Part shown: positions 52,431 through 60,639 of the stretch, one piece after another
Numbering within the stretch: the first letter of the stretch is position 1
Layout: every line of letters starts with the position of its first letter
Origin: Allokutzneria oryzae
Lineage (GTDB): Bacteria > Actinomycetota > Actinomycetes > Mycobacteriales > Pseudonocardiaceae
Direction: 5' to 3'
Length of the DNA: 64,000 nt
NCBI RefSeq assembly: GCF_042429765.1
Contig: NZ_JBHLZU010000017.1
Coordinates: forward strand, 6,031 to 70,030
Notes under the pieces: generated by a model
The model's database searches: none
What the model was told of the DNA's origin: nothing
What the model saw: the letters and a program-made list of their open reading frames with translations, nothing else
Program-made: the position numbers and the translations under genes

Positions 52431-52819
52431 CCTCCTTCGCGTGTGCGCTCCTCGTCGTGGGGTGCGGAGCGGGCGACGGTGTCGAGGTGAAGGTTCTGGT
52501 GCGGGACGGGACCGTGCGGGCGGTCGGGGCGGAGTGTTCCGGGACCGGGGCCTATGCCGCGCTGCACCGGTCGGCGAAGTTCCGGGTGCGGGCGGTCGGC
52601 GGGAAGCGGTTGGCCGAGGGGGCCTTGCCCGAGGGCAGAGCCGTCGCGGCGCTCGACGAGGACATCGGTGTGCCACGGGTTCCGACGTTCTGCGAGATGA
52701 CGTTCAAGGTCGCACTGCCCGCCGCCGAGTACTACGAGCTGGTCGTGGACGGAGCGGAGGAGCCGATCCGCTTGCGCCGCGAGCACCGGCAGGGGCCCGC
52801 CGCGGGGGTGGTCCCGTGA
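52409..52819 (+). CDS. Small lipoprotein of unknown function
   Basis: This 136-residue lipoprotein has lipobox LLVVGC at about residue 19 and a beta-rich mature part (GVEVKVLVRDGTVRAVG, RVPTFCEMTFKVALP). I do not recognise the family. It begins inside the last 22 bases of the protease gene and ends in a 4-base overlap (GTGA) with the TlpA-like gene. Protease and both lipoproteins are therefore probably co-expressed and exported. Confidence 0.7.
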   Translation: MPRPHSLTSFACALLVVGCGAGDGVEVKVLVRDGTVRAVGAECSGTGAYAALHRSAKFRVRAVGGKRLAEGALPEGRAVAALDEDIGVPRVPTFCEMTFKVALPAAEYYELVVDGAEEPIRLRREHRQGPAAGVVP

Positions 52820-53364
52820 GGCGGGCGCTCGCCGCGCTGCTCGTGCTGTTCACGCTGGTGGCCTGCTCGTCGGAGCCGCAGCGCGGCGGGAGACGGGAGC
52901 TGCCGGGTCCCGTGCCGGCGGGGGTGAGCTACCGCGAGGCGCGGGGAGCCGCCGCGCCCCGGTTCGAACTGTCGCTTGTGGACGGAACCGTTGTGTCCAC
53001 AGAGGACTTGTGGCGGGAAAGGCCCGTGGTGCTGGTGTTCTTCAGCTCGTGGTGCGGCCAGTGCGGGCGGGCGCAGCGGGAGTTCACCGAACTGGCCGCC
53101 AGGTACCGGGACGTGGTGGCGTTCCTCGGCGTCGCGGGCAGGGACTCCGAGGCGGACCTCAAGCGCTACCTCGACGAGCACGAGGTGAACTACCCGGTCG
53201 GCAAGGACGACGAGCAGCAGAGCGCCGGACGCCGGTTCGCGTTGCGCGAGCCCCCGCTGGTCGCCGTGGTCGCCAAGGGCGGCGCGCTGGTCAAGGGCTG
53301 GCCGGGCGGGACCACCGCGGCCACCGTCGACGCCGAGCTCGTCAAGCTCGTCGCCCGGACGTGA
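52816..53364 (+). CDS. TlpA/ResA-like thioredoxin-fold lipoprotein
   Basis: The 182-residue protein has lipobox FTLVAC at about residue 17. The redoxin domain has RPVVLVFFSSWCGQCGRAQREF (active-site CGQC) and the cis-Pro loop REPPLVAVV. It is membrane-anchored, facing outward, and a likely disulfide reductase or oxidase for exported proteins or cytochromes. The start overlaps the preceding lipoprotein stop. Confidence 0.9.
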   Translation: MRRALAALLVLFTLVACSSEPQRGGRRELPGPVPAGVSYREARGAAAPRFELSLVDGTVVSTEDLWRERPVVLVFFSSWCGQCGRAQREFTELAARYRDVVAFLGVAGRDSEADLKRYLDEHEVNYPVGKDDEQQSAGRRFALREPPLVAVVAKGGALVKGWPGGTTAATVDAELVKLVART

Positions 53365-53413
53365 TCGTTTTCTCGGGCGAAACGCGGAAACGCCGTGCCG
53401 TGCGGCACTGATC

Positions 53414-54163
53414 GTGGTTAGTGTCGCTCGCGTGGGCAGTGATGGAGGCACCAGCAGCGCGACCGCGGCGGCCGGGTGGGAGGAGCAGGCCCGCAACTGG
53501 GTGGCCTGGGCGCGTGAGCCGGGCTTCGACTCGTACTGGTTCTACCGGGACGGCTTCCTCGACCTCGTCGGGGAGCCGGGCGCGGCGACGCTGGACCTGG
53601 GCTGCGGTGAGGGCCGGGTCAGCAGGGACCTCAAGGCGCGCGGGCACCGGGTGACCGGCGTTGACGTCTCGCAGACCATGGTCGACTTCGCCGTCGATGC
53701 CGACCCGGACGGCGACTACCGGGTCTGCGACGCCCGCGACCTGCCCTTCGACGACGGCGCTTTCGACGTCGTCGTGGCGTACAACGTCCTCATGGACGTC
53801 GACGACCTCGCGGGCTCGCTGGCCGAGGCCGCGCGGGTGCTCGCGCCGGGCGGCAGGCTGTGCGTCGCCACCACGCACCCGCTCAACGACGCGGGGCGCT
53901 TCGAGACCGGCCCGGACGGGCGGCGGCGGTTCGTCATCGAGGAGTCCTACTTCGCGCGCAAGCGGGTCGAGGACGAGGTCGAGCGCGACGGCATGCGGAT
54001 GGTCTTCCACGGCTGGACCACTCCGCTCACCGCGTACACCCGGGCGCTTGAGGAGGCGGGACTGGTGATCGAGTCGATGCGGGAGCCGATCTTCGAGATG
54101 AAGGGCAGACGGGACGACCTGATCCCGTACCACCTGTGGACGAGGGCGGTGCGGCCCGCATGA
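53414..54163 (+). CDS. SAM-dependent methyltransferase (class I)
   Basis: This 249-residue class I methyltransferase has motif I TLDLGCGEGRVSRDL, the acidic loop VTGVDVSQTMVDFA, motif II FDVVVAYNVLMDVDD and motif III RVLAPGGRLCVATTHP. This is the Methyltransf_11 type acting on small molecules. GTG 53414 has weak support; GTG 53432 is possible. The stop overlaps the GNAT start by 4 bases, a two-gene operon. Confidence 0.88.
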   Translation: MVSVARVGSDGGTSSATAAAGWEEQARNWVAWAREPGFDSYWFYRDGFLDLVGEPGAATLDLGCGEGRVSRDLKARGHRVTGVDVSQTMVDFAVDADPDGDYRVCDARDLPFDDGAFDVVVAYNVLMDVDDLAGSLAEAARVLAPGGRLCVATTHPLNDAGRFETGPDGRRRFVIEESYFARKRVEDEVERDGMRMVFHGWTTPLTAYTRALEEAGLVIESMREPIFEMKGRRDDLIPYHLWTRAVRPA

Positions 54164-54747
54164 GCGCCGTGCGCCTCACCGGGGACCGGGCGACGCTGCG
54201 CGACTGGACGCCCTCGGACGTGGAGCAGCTGCCGGACCTTCTCGCCCCGCACCGGCCCTGGCACGACACCAACGGTCCGTACTTCGGCAGGCCCACCGAG
54301 GAGCAGCTGGCCGCCAAGGTCACCAGGATGACCGAGACGGCCGCGCTGCTCCCCGAGGACCTGTCCCACCCCAGGACCTCGCTCGCCGTGGCCGACACCG
54401 GCTCGAACCGGCTGATCGGCGAGGTCAGCTGGTACTGGGAGTCCGAGCCGACCGGCTGGCGCAGGATGGGCGTGGTGATCTTCGACGAGGTCTACTGGGG
54501 CGGCGGCTACGGCACCGACGCCCTGCGGCTGTGGACCGGCTACCTCTTCGAGACCACCGACGCTCTGCGGCTGGACTTCGCCACCTACTCCGGCAACCAG
54601 GGCATGACCGCGGTCGGTCGCAAGCTCGGGTTCACCGAGGAGGCGCGCTTCCGCAACGCGCGCCCGTGGAACGGCGAGGTCTACGACGGGCTCGTTTTCG
54701 GGGTGCTGCGCGAGGAATGGCTCGCGCGGGTGGACGGTCTGGGCTGA
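54160..54747 (+). CDS. GNAT-family N-acetyltransferase
   Basis: The 195-residue GNAT has VRLTGDRATLRDWTPSDVEQL at the N-terminus, RLIGEVSWYWES in the core, and DEVYWGGGYGTDALRLWTGYLF at the acetyl-CoA loop. LRLDFATYSGNQGMTAVGRKLGF completes the RimJ-like pattern. It is coupled to the methyltransferase. The substrate is unknown. Confidence 0.88.
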   Translation: MSAVRLTGDRATLRDWTPSDVEQLPDLLAPHRPWHDTNGPYFGRPTEEQLAAKVTRMTETAALLPEDLSHPRTSLAVADTGSNRLIGEVSWYWESEPTGWRRMGVVIFDEVYWGGGYGTDALRLWTGYLFETTDALRLDFATYSGNQGMTAVGRKLGFTEEARFRNARPWNGEVYDGLVFGVLREEWLARVDGLG

Positions 54748-54751
54748 GGCG

Positions 54752-55549
54752 TCACCGGCTGGTGCTGACGGAGAAGTTCGAGAAATACGCGTGCACCGTC
54801 GACTTCGGTCCCCAGCTGGTGTCGTGGCCGCCGAAGAAGGTGGAGAAGAAAACGCCGCGGAACGGAATCGAGCGGATTCCGCCGACCTCGTTGGCGGAGA
54901 GCACCTGGCGGCCGTCGTACCAGACGGTCACGTTGCCGGTGGAGCGGGTGACGGCCTGCTCGATGGTGTGCGTCTGCCCGTCGGCGGCGAAGCGCCAGCT
55001 GCCGAGGCCCACGTCCTTGCCGTAGCCGTTGCCGCTGGGCGTGTACACGTAGACCTCGCCCTTGCCGCCGTCGCGCCACATGAACCTGGTGGACCAGCCG
55101 CCGTGGCTGCCGCCGCTCTGGCTGCCGGGGTCGCCGCCGTAGAAACCGGGCAGCTTGCCGCCCTTGCCGAAGTCGAAGTTGGCCGGGAACCGCACCTGGT
55201 AGCGCAGGTAGAGGGTGTCGGCCCGCTGCAGGTCGCCCCGGCCGACGCGGTTGAGGTCCTGGTAGAACTGGCCGCCGCCGGTGGTCGGGCAGTTGGTGCA
55301 CGACGGCGCGGAGGAGCCCTTGCCGTAGGTGACGTCGAGCGCGCCACCGCTGGGCTTCATGTCGGTGAAGCCCCACTTGCCGCGGGTGTCGATGCCCCAG
55401 CCGTCCGACCACGAGGTCGAGGGGAACCCGGCGAACCCGCCGCTCCACGGTGCGGGCGCTGCGCCCGCGGTTCCTGCCGTCACTGAGATCATTCCGGTGA
55501 ACACCACGATCGCGAGAAGTGTTCCGCGCAGCCGAGAACCCATTGGCAT
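54752..55549 (-). CDS. Secreted polysaccharide lyase, PL14-like (alginate/glucuronan lyase)
   Basis: The 265-residue product has a signal peptide (SRLRGTLLAIVVFTG, cleaved near AGAAPA). The mature beta-jelly roll has LRYQVRFPANFDFGKGGKLPG, GWSTRFMWRDGGKGEVYVY, GSWRFAADGQTHTIEQ, VTVWYDGR and GVFFSTFFGGHDTSW, the pattern of actinomycete PL14-family lyases. It probably cleaves uronic-acid-containing polysaccharides by beta-elimination. A 17-bp palindrome lies 86 bases upstream. Confidence 0.85.
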   Translation of the reverse strand: MPMGSRLRGTLLAIVVFTGMISVTAGTAGAAPAPWSGGFAGFPSTSWSDGWGIDTRGKWGFTDMKPSGGALDVTYGKGSSAPSCTNCPTTGGGQFYQDLNRVGRGDLQRADTLYLRYQVRFPANFDFGKGGKLPGFYGGDPGSQSGGSHGGWSTRFMWRDGGKGEVYVYTPSGNGYGKDVGLGSWRFAADGQTHTIEQAVTRSTGNVTVWYDGRQVLSANEVGGIRSIPFRGVFFSTFFGGHDTSWGPKSTVHAYFSNFSVSTSR

Positions 55550-55634
55550 GTCTGGTCCCTTCGGTCGGCGAGCGTCGTCGCTCCGGCCGCGGCGGTCCGA
55601 AAAGAACGGTAAAGGCAAGGCGGGAATTGTTCAA

Positions 55635-55651
55635 GAATGTCGGCGACATTC
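55635..55651. promoter_or_regulatory. Candidate operator upstream of the PL14-like gene
   Basis: GAATGTC-GGC-GACATTC is a perfect 7-bp inverted repeat with a 3-base centre, inside an AT-rich promoter-like stretch. A third half-site GAATGT follows at 55654. It lies between the OhrR gene end and the lyase gene. The binding protein is unknown. Confidence 0.5.
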
Positions 55652-55670
55652 ATGAATGTGAATATCGGCG

Positions 55671-56132
55671 TTATGCGGACCGTTGTTCCGTGTGGTGGAC
55701 GACGGACAGGGTGAGCTTGCGCAGCATCGCTTTCAGCTGGTCGAACTCGGCCGCTTCGAGGCCCATCGCCGGGCCGAGCACCGGCGGCAGCTCCAGTGCC
55801 TTCTCCCGCAGTGCCGCGCCCTCCTCAGTGACGGTCACCAGCACGGAGCGCTCGTCGTCCAGCCGCCGCTCCCTGCGCACCAGCCCGGCCTTCTCCAGTC
55901 GCTTGAGCAGGGGCGAGAGGGTGCCGTAGTCCAGTTGGAGCGCCGCGCCGAGGTCCTTCACCGGGCACGCGCCGTTCTCCCACAGCGCGAGCAGCACCAG
56001 GTACTGCGGATAGGTCAGCCCCAGCTTGTCCAGCAGCGGCCGGTAGAAGCCGGTGACCGCGCGCGACGCCGCGTACAGCGCGAAGCACACCTGGTCGTCG
56101 AGCTTCAGGGAGGGTTCGTCGGCGGCGGTCAT
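55671..56132 (-). CDS. OhrR-like MarR-family regulator (one-Cys type)
   Basis: The 153-residue regulator closely follows OhrR. LDDQVCFALYAASR has the peroxide-sensing Cys at position 16, then PLLDKLGLTYPQYLVLLALWE and the winged helix LDYGTLSPLLKRLEKAGLV with RRLDDERSVLVTVT. Oxidation of that Cys by organic hydroperoxides releases DNA in the family. No ohr gene is nearby. The thioredoxin gene is divergent and may be co-regulated. Confidence 0.9.
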   Translation of the reverse strand: MTAADEPSLKLDDQVCFALYAASRAVTGFYRPLLDKLGLTYPQYLVLLALWENGACPVKDLGAALQLDYGTLSPLLKRLEKAGLVRRERRLDDERSVLVTVTEEGAALREKALELPPVLGPAMGLEAAEFDQLKAMLRKLTLSVVHHTEQRSA

Positions 56133-56281
56133 GCGCCCAGCTTAGCTTCCCCGGCACGAGGTCATCGTGTCCATTTAGCATGTCCTCGCTTACATTGTGC
56201 GCGATCTACTTCCAGCGGCGCCGACGGCCCTGGTGGCGGTGGTGGCTTTGGGTAGCGTCGGGGGCGAGGAATAGCCACACC

Positions 56282-56297
56282 CGACAACGGGTTGTCG
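56282..56297. promoter_or_regulatory. Palindrome before the thioredoxin gene
   Basis: CGACAAC-GG-GTTGTCG is a perfect 7-bp inverted repeat 29 bases upstream of ATG 56327. It is a possible operator for OhrR or another redox regulator; inferred from position. Confidence 0.4.
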
Positions 56298-56326
56298 CTG
56301 ACAGCCCCACGATCGAGGAGCCGGAC

Positions 56327-56701
56327 ATGGCGACAGTCGAACTGACCACCGAGAACTTCGAGCGGGTTGTCAGCGGTGACAGCACCGTGCTCGTCGACTT
56401 CTGGGCATCGTGGTGCGGCCCCTGCCGGATGTTCGCCCCGGTCTACGAGGCCGCCTCGGAGCGGCACGAGGACATCGTGTTCGGGTCGGTCAACACCGAG
56501 GAACAGGTGCAGATCGCCTCGGCCTTCGGCATCTCCTCCATTCCCACGCTGATGGTCTTCCGCGAGGGCGTCGTGCTCTACGCGCAGCCCGGCGCGCTGC
56601 CGGAGGCGAGCCTGGAGGAGCTGATCTCCCAGGCCCGCGCCGTGGACATGGAGGAGGTCCACCGCAAGGTCGCCGAGCAGAAGCAGCAGGCCGAGAAGTA
56701 A
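56327..56701 (+). CDS. Thioredoxin
   Basis: The 124-residue thioredoxin has VLVDFWASWCGPCRMFAPV (active-site CGPC), FGISSIPTLMVF (cis-Pro) and a charged C-terminal tail (HRKVAEQKQQAEK) longer than in TrxA. It reduces protein disulfides in the cytoplasm. GAGGAG lies 6 bases before ATG 56327. It is divergent from the OhrR gene. Confidence 0.93.
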   Translation: MATVELTTENFERVVSGDSTVLVDFWASWCGPCRMFAPVYEAASERHEDIVFGSVNTEEQVQIASAFGISSIPTLMVFREGVVLYAQPGALPEASLEELISQARAVDMEEVHRKVAEQKQQAEK

Positions 56702-56707
56702 GCCGAA

Positions 56708-56950
56708 GTGCTTGAGCTCGGCCTCACGGCGCAGGACCTGGCGCACACGCGCTTCGCGTTCTCGCCGCTGTGGGAACGCGGCCGAGCGCCCGCCCCGGAG
56801 GCGCTCGCCGCCGTGATCGGGCACTCGCGCAGCTTCTGTCCGAACTGGACGCTCCCGCGACTGGACCTTCCTGCGTCGGCAATGGAACTGGCCCGCCGCA
56901 CCGGCATCACGGCGGGCGGGGTGTCCCACCAGCTCTCCGTGTTGCGCGAG
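56708..56950 (+). pseudogene. ArsR-family regulator with large internal deletion, cut by palindromic repeat
   Basis: The frame opens LELGLTAQDLAHTRFAFSPLWE, the N-terminus of DUF5937-type ArsR regulators. It passes after about 30 residues to LDLPASAMELARRTGITAGG and VSHQLSVLRE, the recognition helix normally some 150-200 residues later. The coding similarity ends exactly where palindromic repeat copy 5 begins (56951). Internal deletion and 3' truncation make it non-functional. Confidence 0.6.
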
Positions 56951-57028
56951 GTTTTCGCGTTGTGGAACGTTAGCGCGATTCGGGAGTGCTCTCGTTCGCG
57001 TTAAGGCTCCACAACGCGAACGAGAGGG
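56951..57028 (+). repeat. Dispersed palindromic repeat, copy 5
   Basis: TTCGCGTTGTGGA (56954-56966) and TCCACAACGCGAA (57008-57020) are perfect inverted copies. The arm sequence differs from the TTTTGTAGG type on both sides together, preserving pairing. The centre CGGGAGTGCTCTCG is a variant of GAGAGCGCTCTC. The right flank CGAACGAGAGGG matches the other members. It abuts the truncated ArsR frame. Confidence 0.8.
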
Positions 57029-57110
57029 CGTGCGTGGACGTGTCGCTCCTCCTGGGTGGCCTCGACGCCGGGAAGGGCTGGGGTGCGCATCCACGCGCGC
57101 GGCGCGTGGC

Positions 57111-58082
57111 CTAGTTCGTCGTGAGCAGGAGCTTGCCGGTGGTCTTGCGGCCCTGCAGGTCCTCGTGCGCCTTGCGGGCGTCCGCCAGCGTGTATCGCCC
57201 GCCGATCGCGATGTTCAGCGAGCCCGCGGAGATCGCCTCGAACACCTCACCCGCGCGCCACAGCAGTTCCTCGCGCGTCGCCGTGTAGTGCCCCAGCGAC
57301 GGCCGCGTGATGAACAGCGAGCCGCCCGCGTTGAGGCGCTGCGGGTCGAACGCCGGGACCGCGCCGCTGGCCGCGCCGTAGAGCGCCAGCAGGCCGCGCG
57401 GGCGGAGGCTGGACAGGCTCGCGTCGAAGGTGTCCTTGCCGACGCCGTCGTAGACCACGTGCACACCCACGCCGTCGGTGAGCGCGCGGACCCGCTCGGC
57501 GACGTCCTGCTCGGTGTAGCGGATGACCTCGTCCGCTCCTGCCTCGCGGGCCAGCTTCTCCTTCTCCTCGGTGGAGACCGTGCCGATGACCCGCCCACCG
57601 CGCGCCTTGATCAGTTGCGTGAGCAGCAGGCCCATGCCGCCCGCCGCCGCGTGCACCAGAGCCACCTCGCCCACGGCGACCGGATGAGTGGACGCCGTGA
57701 GGTAGTGCGCGGTCATGCCCTGGAGCATCGCGCCCGCCGCGGTTTCGAGGTCCACAGTGGACGGGACGGGGACGAGCGCCGACGCCGGGGCGACGACCTG
57801 CTGCGCGTAGCTGCCGATCGCCGAGGCCCACGCCACCTTGTCGCCGACCGCGAACTCGGTGACCCCCTCGCCGAGCGCGGCGACCGTGCCCGCCCCCTCC
57901 AGGCCGAGGGTGAACGGCAACGGGATCGGATAGGCGCCGGTGCGGTGATAGGTGTCGATGTAGTTGACCCCGGCGGCGGCCACGTCCACCAGCACCGTGC
58001 CCGGTCCGGGCTCCGGCCGGTCGAGCTCCTCGGCGACGAGGACCTCCGGGCCACCGTGGGATCGAACGACTACCGCCCGCAT
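57111..58082 (-). CDS. NADPH:quinone oxidoreductase (medium-chain, zinc-free)
   Basis: The 323-residue MDR protein has AAGVNYIDTYHRTGAYP, LGLEGAGTVAALG, the nucleotide loop VHAAAGGMGLLLTQ and YDGVGKDTFD. This is the pattern of QOR enzymes that reduce quinones with NADPH; zinc-binding Cys residues are absent. It follows the desaturase on the same strand after a 66-base gap. Confidence 0.93.
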   Translation of the reverse strand: MRAVVVRSHGGPEVLVAEELDRPEPGPGTVLVDVAAAGVNYIDTYHRTGAYPIPLPFTLGLEGAGTVAALGEGVTEFAVGDKVAWASAIGSYAQQVVAPASALVPVPSTVDLETAAGAMLQGMTAHYLTASTHPVAVGEVALVHAAAGGMGLLLTQLIKARGGRVIGTVSTEEKEKLAREAGADEVIRYTEQDVAERVRALTDGVGVHVVYDGVGKDTFDASLSSLRPRGLLALYGAASGAVPAFDPQRLNAGGSLFITRPSLGHYTATREELLWRAGEVFEAISAGSLNIAIGGRYTLADARKAHEDLQGRKTTGKLLLTTN

Positions 58083-58148
58083 GCTGCCTCCTTGGCTGGG
58101 ATGACGACACCAGGGCCAACATGCCCGAGGTGCTCGGTGTTCCCGGTC

Positions 58149-59090
58149 TCAGCCAGTGGTACGCAGCTTCGCCAGCCTGCGCTCGGTCGGCCAGCGCACG
58201 TCCCACGCCCAGCCCAGCTTCTCGAAGAACCAGATCACCCGCGCGGAGATGTCGATCTGGCCGCGCAGCACGCCGTGCCGGGCGCAGGTCGGGTCGGAGT
58301 GGTGCAGGTTGTGCCAGGACTCGCCGAAGGACAGGATCGCCAGCGGCCAGAAGTTCGCGGCCTTGTCCTTGGACTTGAACGGCCGCTCGCCGATCATGTG
58401 GCAGATCGAGTTCACCGACCACGTCACGTGGTGCAGGAACGCGACCCGGACCAGGCCCGCCCAGAAGAACGCGGTCAGCGCGCCCCACCAGGACCAGGTG
58501 AGCAGGCCGCCGAGCACGCCGGGCAGCAGGAAGCTCGCCGCGGTCAGGTACGGCAGCAGCCGGTCGATGCGCTGGATGTCGGAGTCGGCCAGCAGGTCCG
58601 GCGCGAACCGCTCGGCGTTGGTGACCTCGTTGGTGAACATCCAGCCCATGTGCGCGTGCCAGAAGCCCTTCGCCAGCGCGATCGGGCTGGTGCCGTAGGC
58701 CCACGGCGAGTGCGGGTCGCCCTCCTTGTCGGAGAAGGCGTGGTGTCTGCGGTGGTCGGCGACCCACGCGGTCACCTCGCCCTGCACCGCGAGATGACCG
58801 CACAGCGCCAAAGCGATCTTCAGCCCCCGCCGTGCCTTGAACGAGCCGTGCGTGAAGTGCCGGTGGTAGCCGATGGTGATCCCGAGCCCGGCCACCGTGA
58901 AGAACAGCGCGAACAGCGCCACGTCGACCCAGCCGAGGCCCCAGCCCCACGCCAGCGGGGCCGCGACCAGGAACGCCAGCGTCGGCGGGATCAGCACGAA
59001 CAGCCGCACCGCCAGGTGCGCCGCCGGGGTTCCGGCCAGCAGGGGCTTGGGCCCCGCCGCCCGAGGGGTGTGTTCGGAGGTCATCGTCAT
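58149..59090 (-). CDS. Acyl-CoA/lipid delta-9-type fatty acid desaturase
   Basis: The 313-residue membrane enzyme carries the three His boxes of stearoyl-CoA desaturases: HRHFTH, HRRHH and HNLHH (WHNLHHSDPTCARHG). There are four hydrophobic segments. It introduces a double bond into long acyl chains using a di-iron centre. ATG 59090 or 59084 may start it. It is divergent from a TetR gene 92 bases away, a common arrangement for fatty acid desaturase control. Confidence 0.94.
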   Translation of the reverse strand: MTMTSEHTPRAAGPKPLLAGTPAAHLAVRLFVLIPPTLAFLVAAPLAWGWGLGWVDVALFALFFTVAGLGITIGYHRHFTHGSFKARRGLKIALALCGHLAVQGEVTAWVADHRRHHAFSDKEGDPHSPWAYGTSPIALAKGFWHAHMGWMFTNEVTNAERFAPDLLADSDIQRIDRLLPYLTAASFLLPGVLGGLLTWSWWGALTAFFWAGLVRVAFLHHVTWSVNSICHMIGERPFKSKDKAANFWPLAILSFGESWHNLHHSDPTCARHGVLRGQIDISARVIWFFEKLGWAWDVRWPTERRLAKLRTTG

Positions 59091-59182
59091 GCGGCCAACC
59101 CTGCCGAGGTCTCGGCGCCCGGACACTGGTGCAGGCCCCCGGTCCCGGGTCGGGCGCGCACCCCCGGGGATAGGGTCGGACG

Positions 59183-59764
59183 ATGACCCGGCTGAGCCAG
59201 GCGGAGCGCCGCGAGCAGATCGTGGCCGCCGCGCGCCGCGTGCTCGTCGAGCAAGGGGTGCCCGCGGCGACCACCAGGCGCATCGCCGCCGAGGCGCAGG
59301 TGCACGTCGGGCTGCTGCACTACCACTTCGCCACCAAGGACGAGCTGTTCGCCGCGGTGATGTCGCAGATCACCGCGGACCTGGTGGACTACGTGCGCAC
59401 CGCGTCGCCGGAGGAGGCCACGATCCAGCGGTGCGTGCACGACCTGCTCACCGGGGCGATGGCCGCGGAGGACAGCCTGCCGGGGATCGAGCTCGCGTAC
59501 CTCCAGCTCACCATCGCGCTGATGCGCAGCCCGGAGCTCTCGGCGCTGGCCACCGCGAAGTACCAGACCCTGCTGGACGCCCTCGCCGAGCGGTTTCGCG
59601 CGACGCCGAACCCGCCGGAGGACCCCGACCAGCTGGCGCTGGTGTTCCTGACCGTGCTCGACGGCCTCGTGGTGCTCACTTCGGCGCTGCCGGAAGCCGG
59701 TGGGCTGCTGGCGGCGGCCGAACGAACGATTCTCTCCGGTGCCGGCTCCGCAACGACCGCCTGA
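59183..59764 (+). CDS. TetR-family regulator, probable regulator of the desaturase
   Basis: The 193-residue protein has an N-terminal TetR HTH (TTRRIAAEAQVHVGLLHYHFATKDEL) and a helical ligand domain ending in GLVVLTSALPEAGG. It is divergent from the desaturase gene with a short spacer, so sensing of acyl-CoA or lipid state, as in DesT-like systems, is inferred. Confidence 0.9.
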   Translation: MTRLSQAERREQIVAAARRVLVEQGVPAATTRRIAAEAQVHVGLLHYHFATKDELFAAVMSQITADLVDYVRTASPEEATIQRCVHDLLTGAMAAEDSLPGIELAYLQLTIALMRSPELSALATAKYQTLLDALAERFRATPNPPEDPDQLALVFLTVLDGLVVLTSALPEAGGLLAAAERTILSGAGSATTA

Positions 59765-59889
59765 ATTAACTCGAACGGGTTAGCGTATTCCAGGGCTTCT
59801 TGATTTTGCCACGCGCGTATTTAACGATTCCTTCGTCGACCCCCTGCACAGAGTTGATCACCCCCTGCGAAAACCGGAAGTTGCGTGTG

Positions 59890-60639
59890 ATGGCCCAAGC
59901 CCTGGAGTCGTGGATCGAATCCGACGTCCGGCCCTTCGAGGACAAATCGCTGTCGTATTTGTCTCAGTATCATTTCTTTCGAGATCCGACAAGGCCGGCG
60001 TTCCACGATCCCGGCCTGTTCTTCTCGCCCGCCGACGGCATCCTGCTCTACCAGGGCGTGGTCAAGGCGGACGAGCCGCTGGTGGAGATCAAGGGAGTGC
60101 CGTACACGCCGCGCGCGGCCTTACGCGACCCCGATTTCGACCGGCCCAGTCTCGTCATCGGGATCTTCATGACCTTTTTCGACGTCCATGTCAACCGCAT
60201 TCCCTATTCGGGGCGGTTGTCCTGGCGGATGGTCGAGCCCGTCGACACGCTCAACCATCCGATGCTGGCCATGGAGCAGAACCTGTTGGCGGACCTGCGC
60301 ATCGATCCGGCACGTGCCGGATACCTGCATCACAACCAGCGCGTGGTGAACCGGATCGACGTGCCCGCGCTGCGCCAGTCCTACTACGTGCTGCAGATCG
60401 CCGACTACGACGTGGACTCCGTCACCCCGTTCTCCCTGCGGCAGAACCGGCAGGTCTTCCAGGGCCGGCGGTTCTCCCAGATCCGCTACGGCTCCCAGGT
60501 CGAGCTCGTGATCCCGTTGTCGGAGCACCTGGAGTTCGTCCCCCTGCAGGAAACCGGGACGCACGTGCAGGCGGGGGTCGACCCGCTGGTCCGCGTGCTG
60601 TTCCCGCACGAGAGCCCGGAAGGAAGAGCAACAGCATGA
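59890..60639 (+). CDS. Phosphatidylserine decarboxylase-like pyruvoyl enzyme
   Basis: The 249-residue proenzyme keeps the autocleavage set of the PSD family: Asp49 in SPADGIL, His100 in FDVHVNRIPYSG, and Ser202 in RYGSQVELVIP (GSQ where housekeeping enzymes have GST). Cleavage there would give the pyruvoyl group on a roughly 48-residue alpha chain. There is no membrane helix. Similar soluble enzymes decarboxylate lipids or free amino acids (PsiD-like), so the substrate is open. Leu78 is encoded by TTA (60121), suggesting bldA-type control. ATG overlaps no neighbour; its stop overlaps the pentein gene (ATGA). The upstream spacer is AT-rich. Confidence 0.88.
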   Translation: MAQALESWIESDVRPFEDKSLSYLSQYHFFRDPTRPAFHDPGLFFSPADGILLYQGVVKADEPLVEIKGVPYTPRAALRDPDFDRPSLVIGIFMTFFDVHVNRIPYSGRLSWRMVEPVDTLNHPMLAMEQNLLADLRIDPARAGYLHHNQRVVNRIDVPALRQSYYVLQIADYDVDSVTPFSLRQNRQVFQGRRFSQIRYGSQVELVIPLSEHLEFVPLQETGTHVQAGVDPLVRVLFPHESPEGRATA

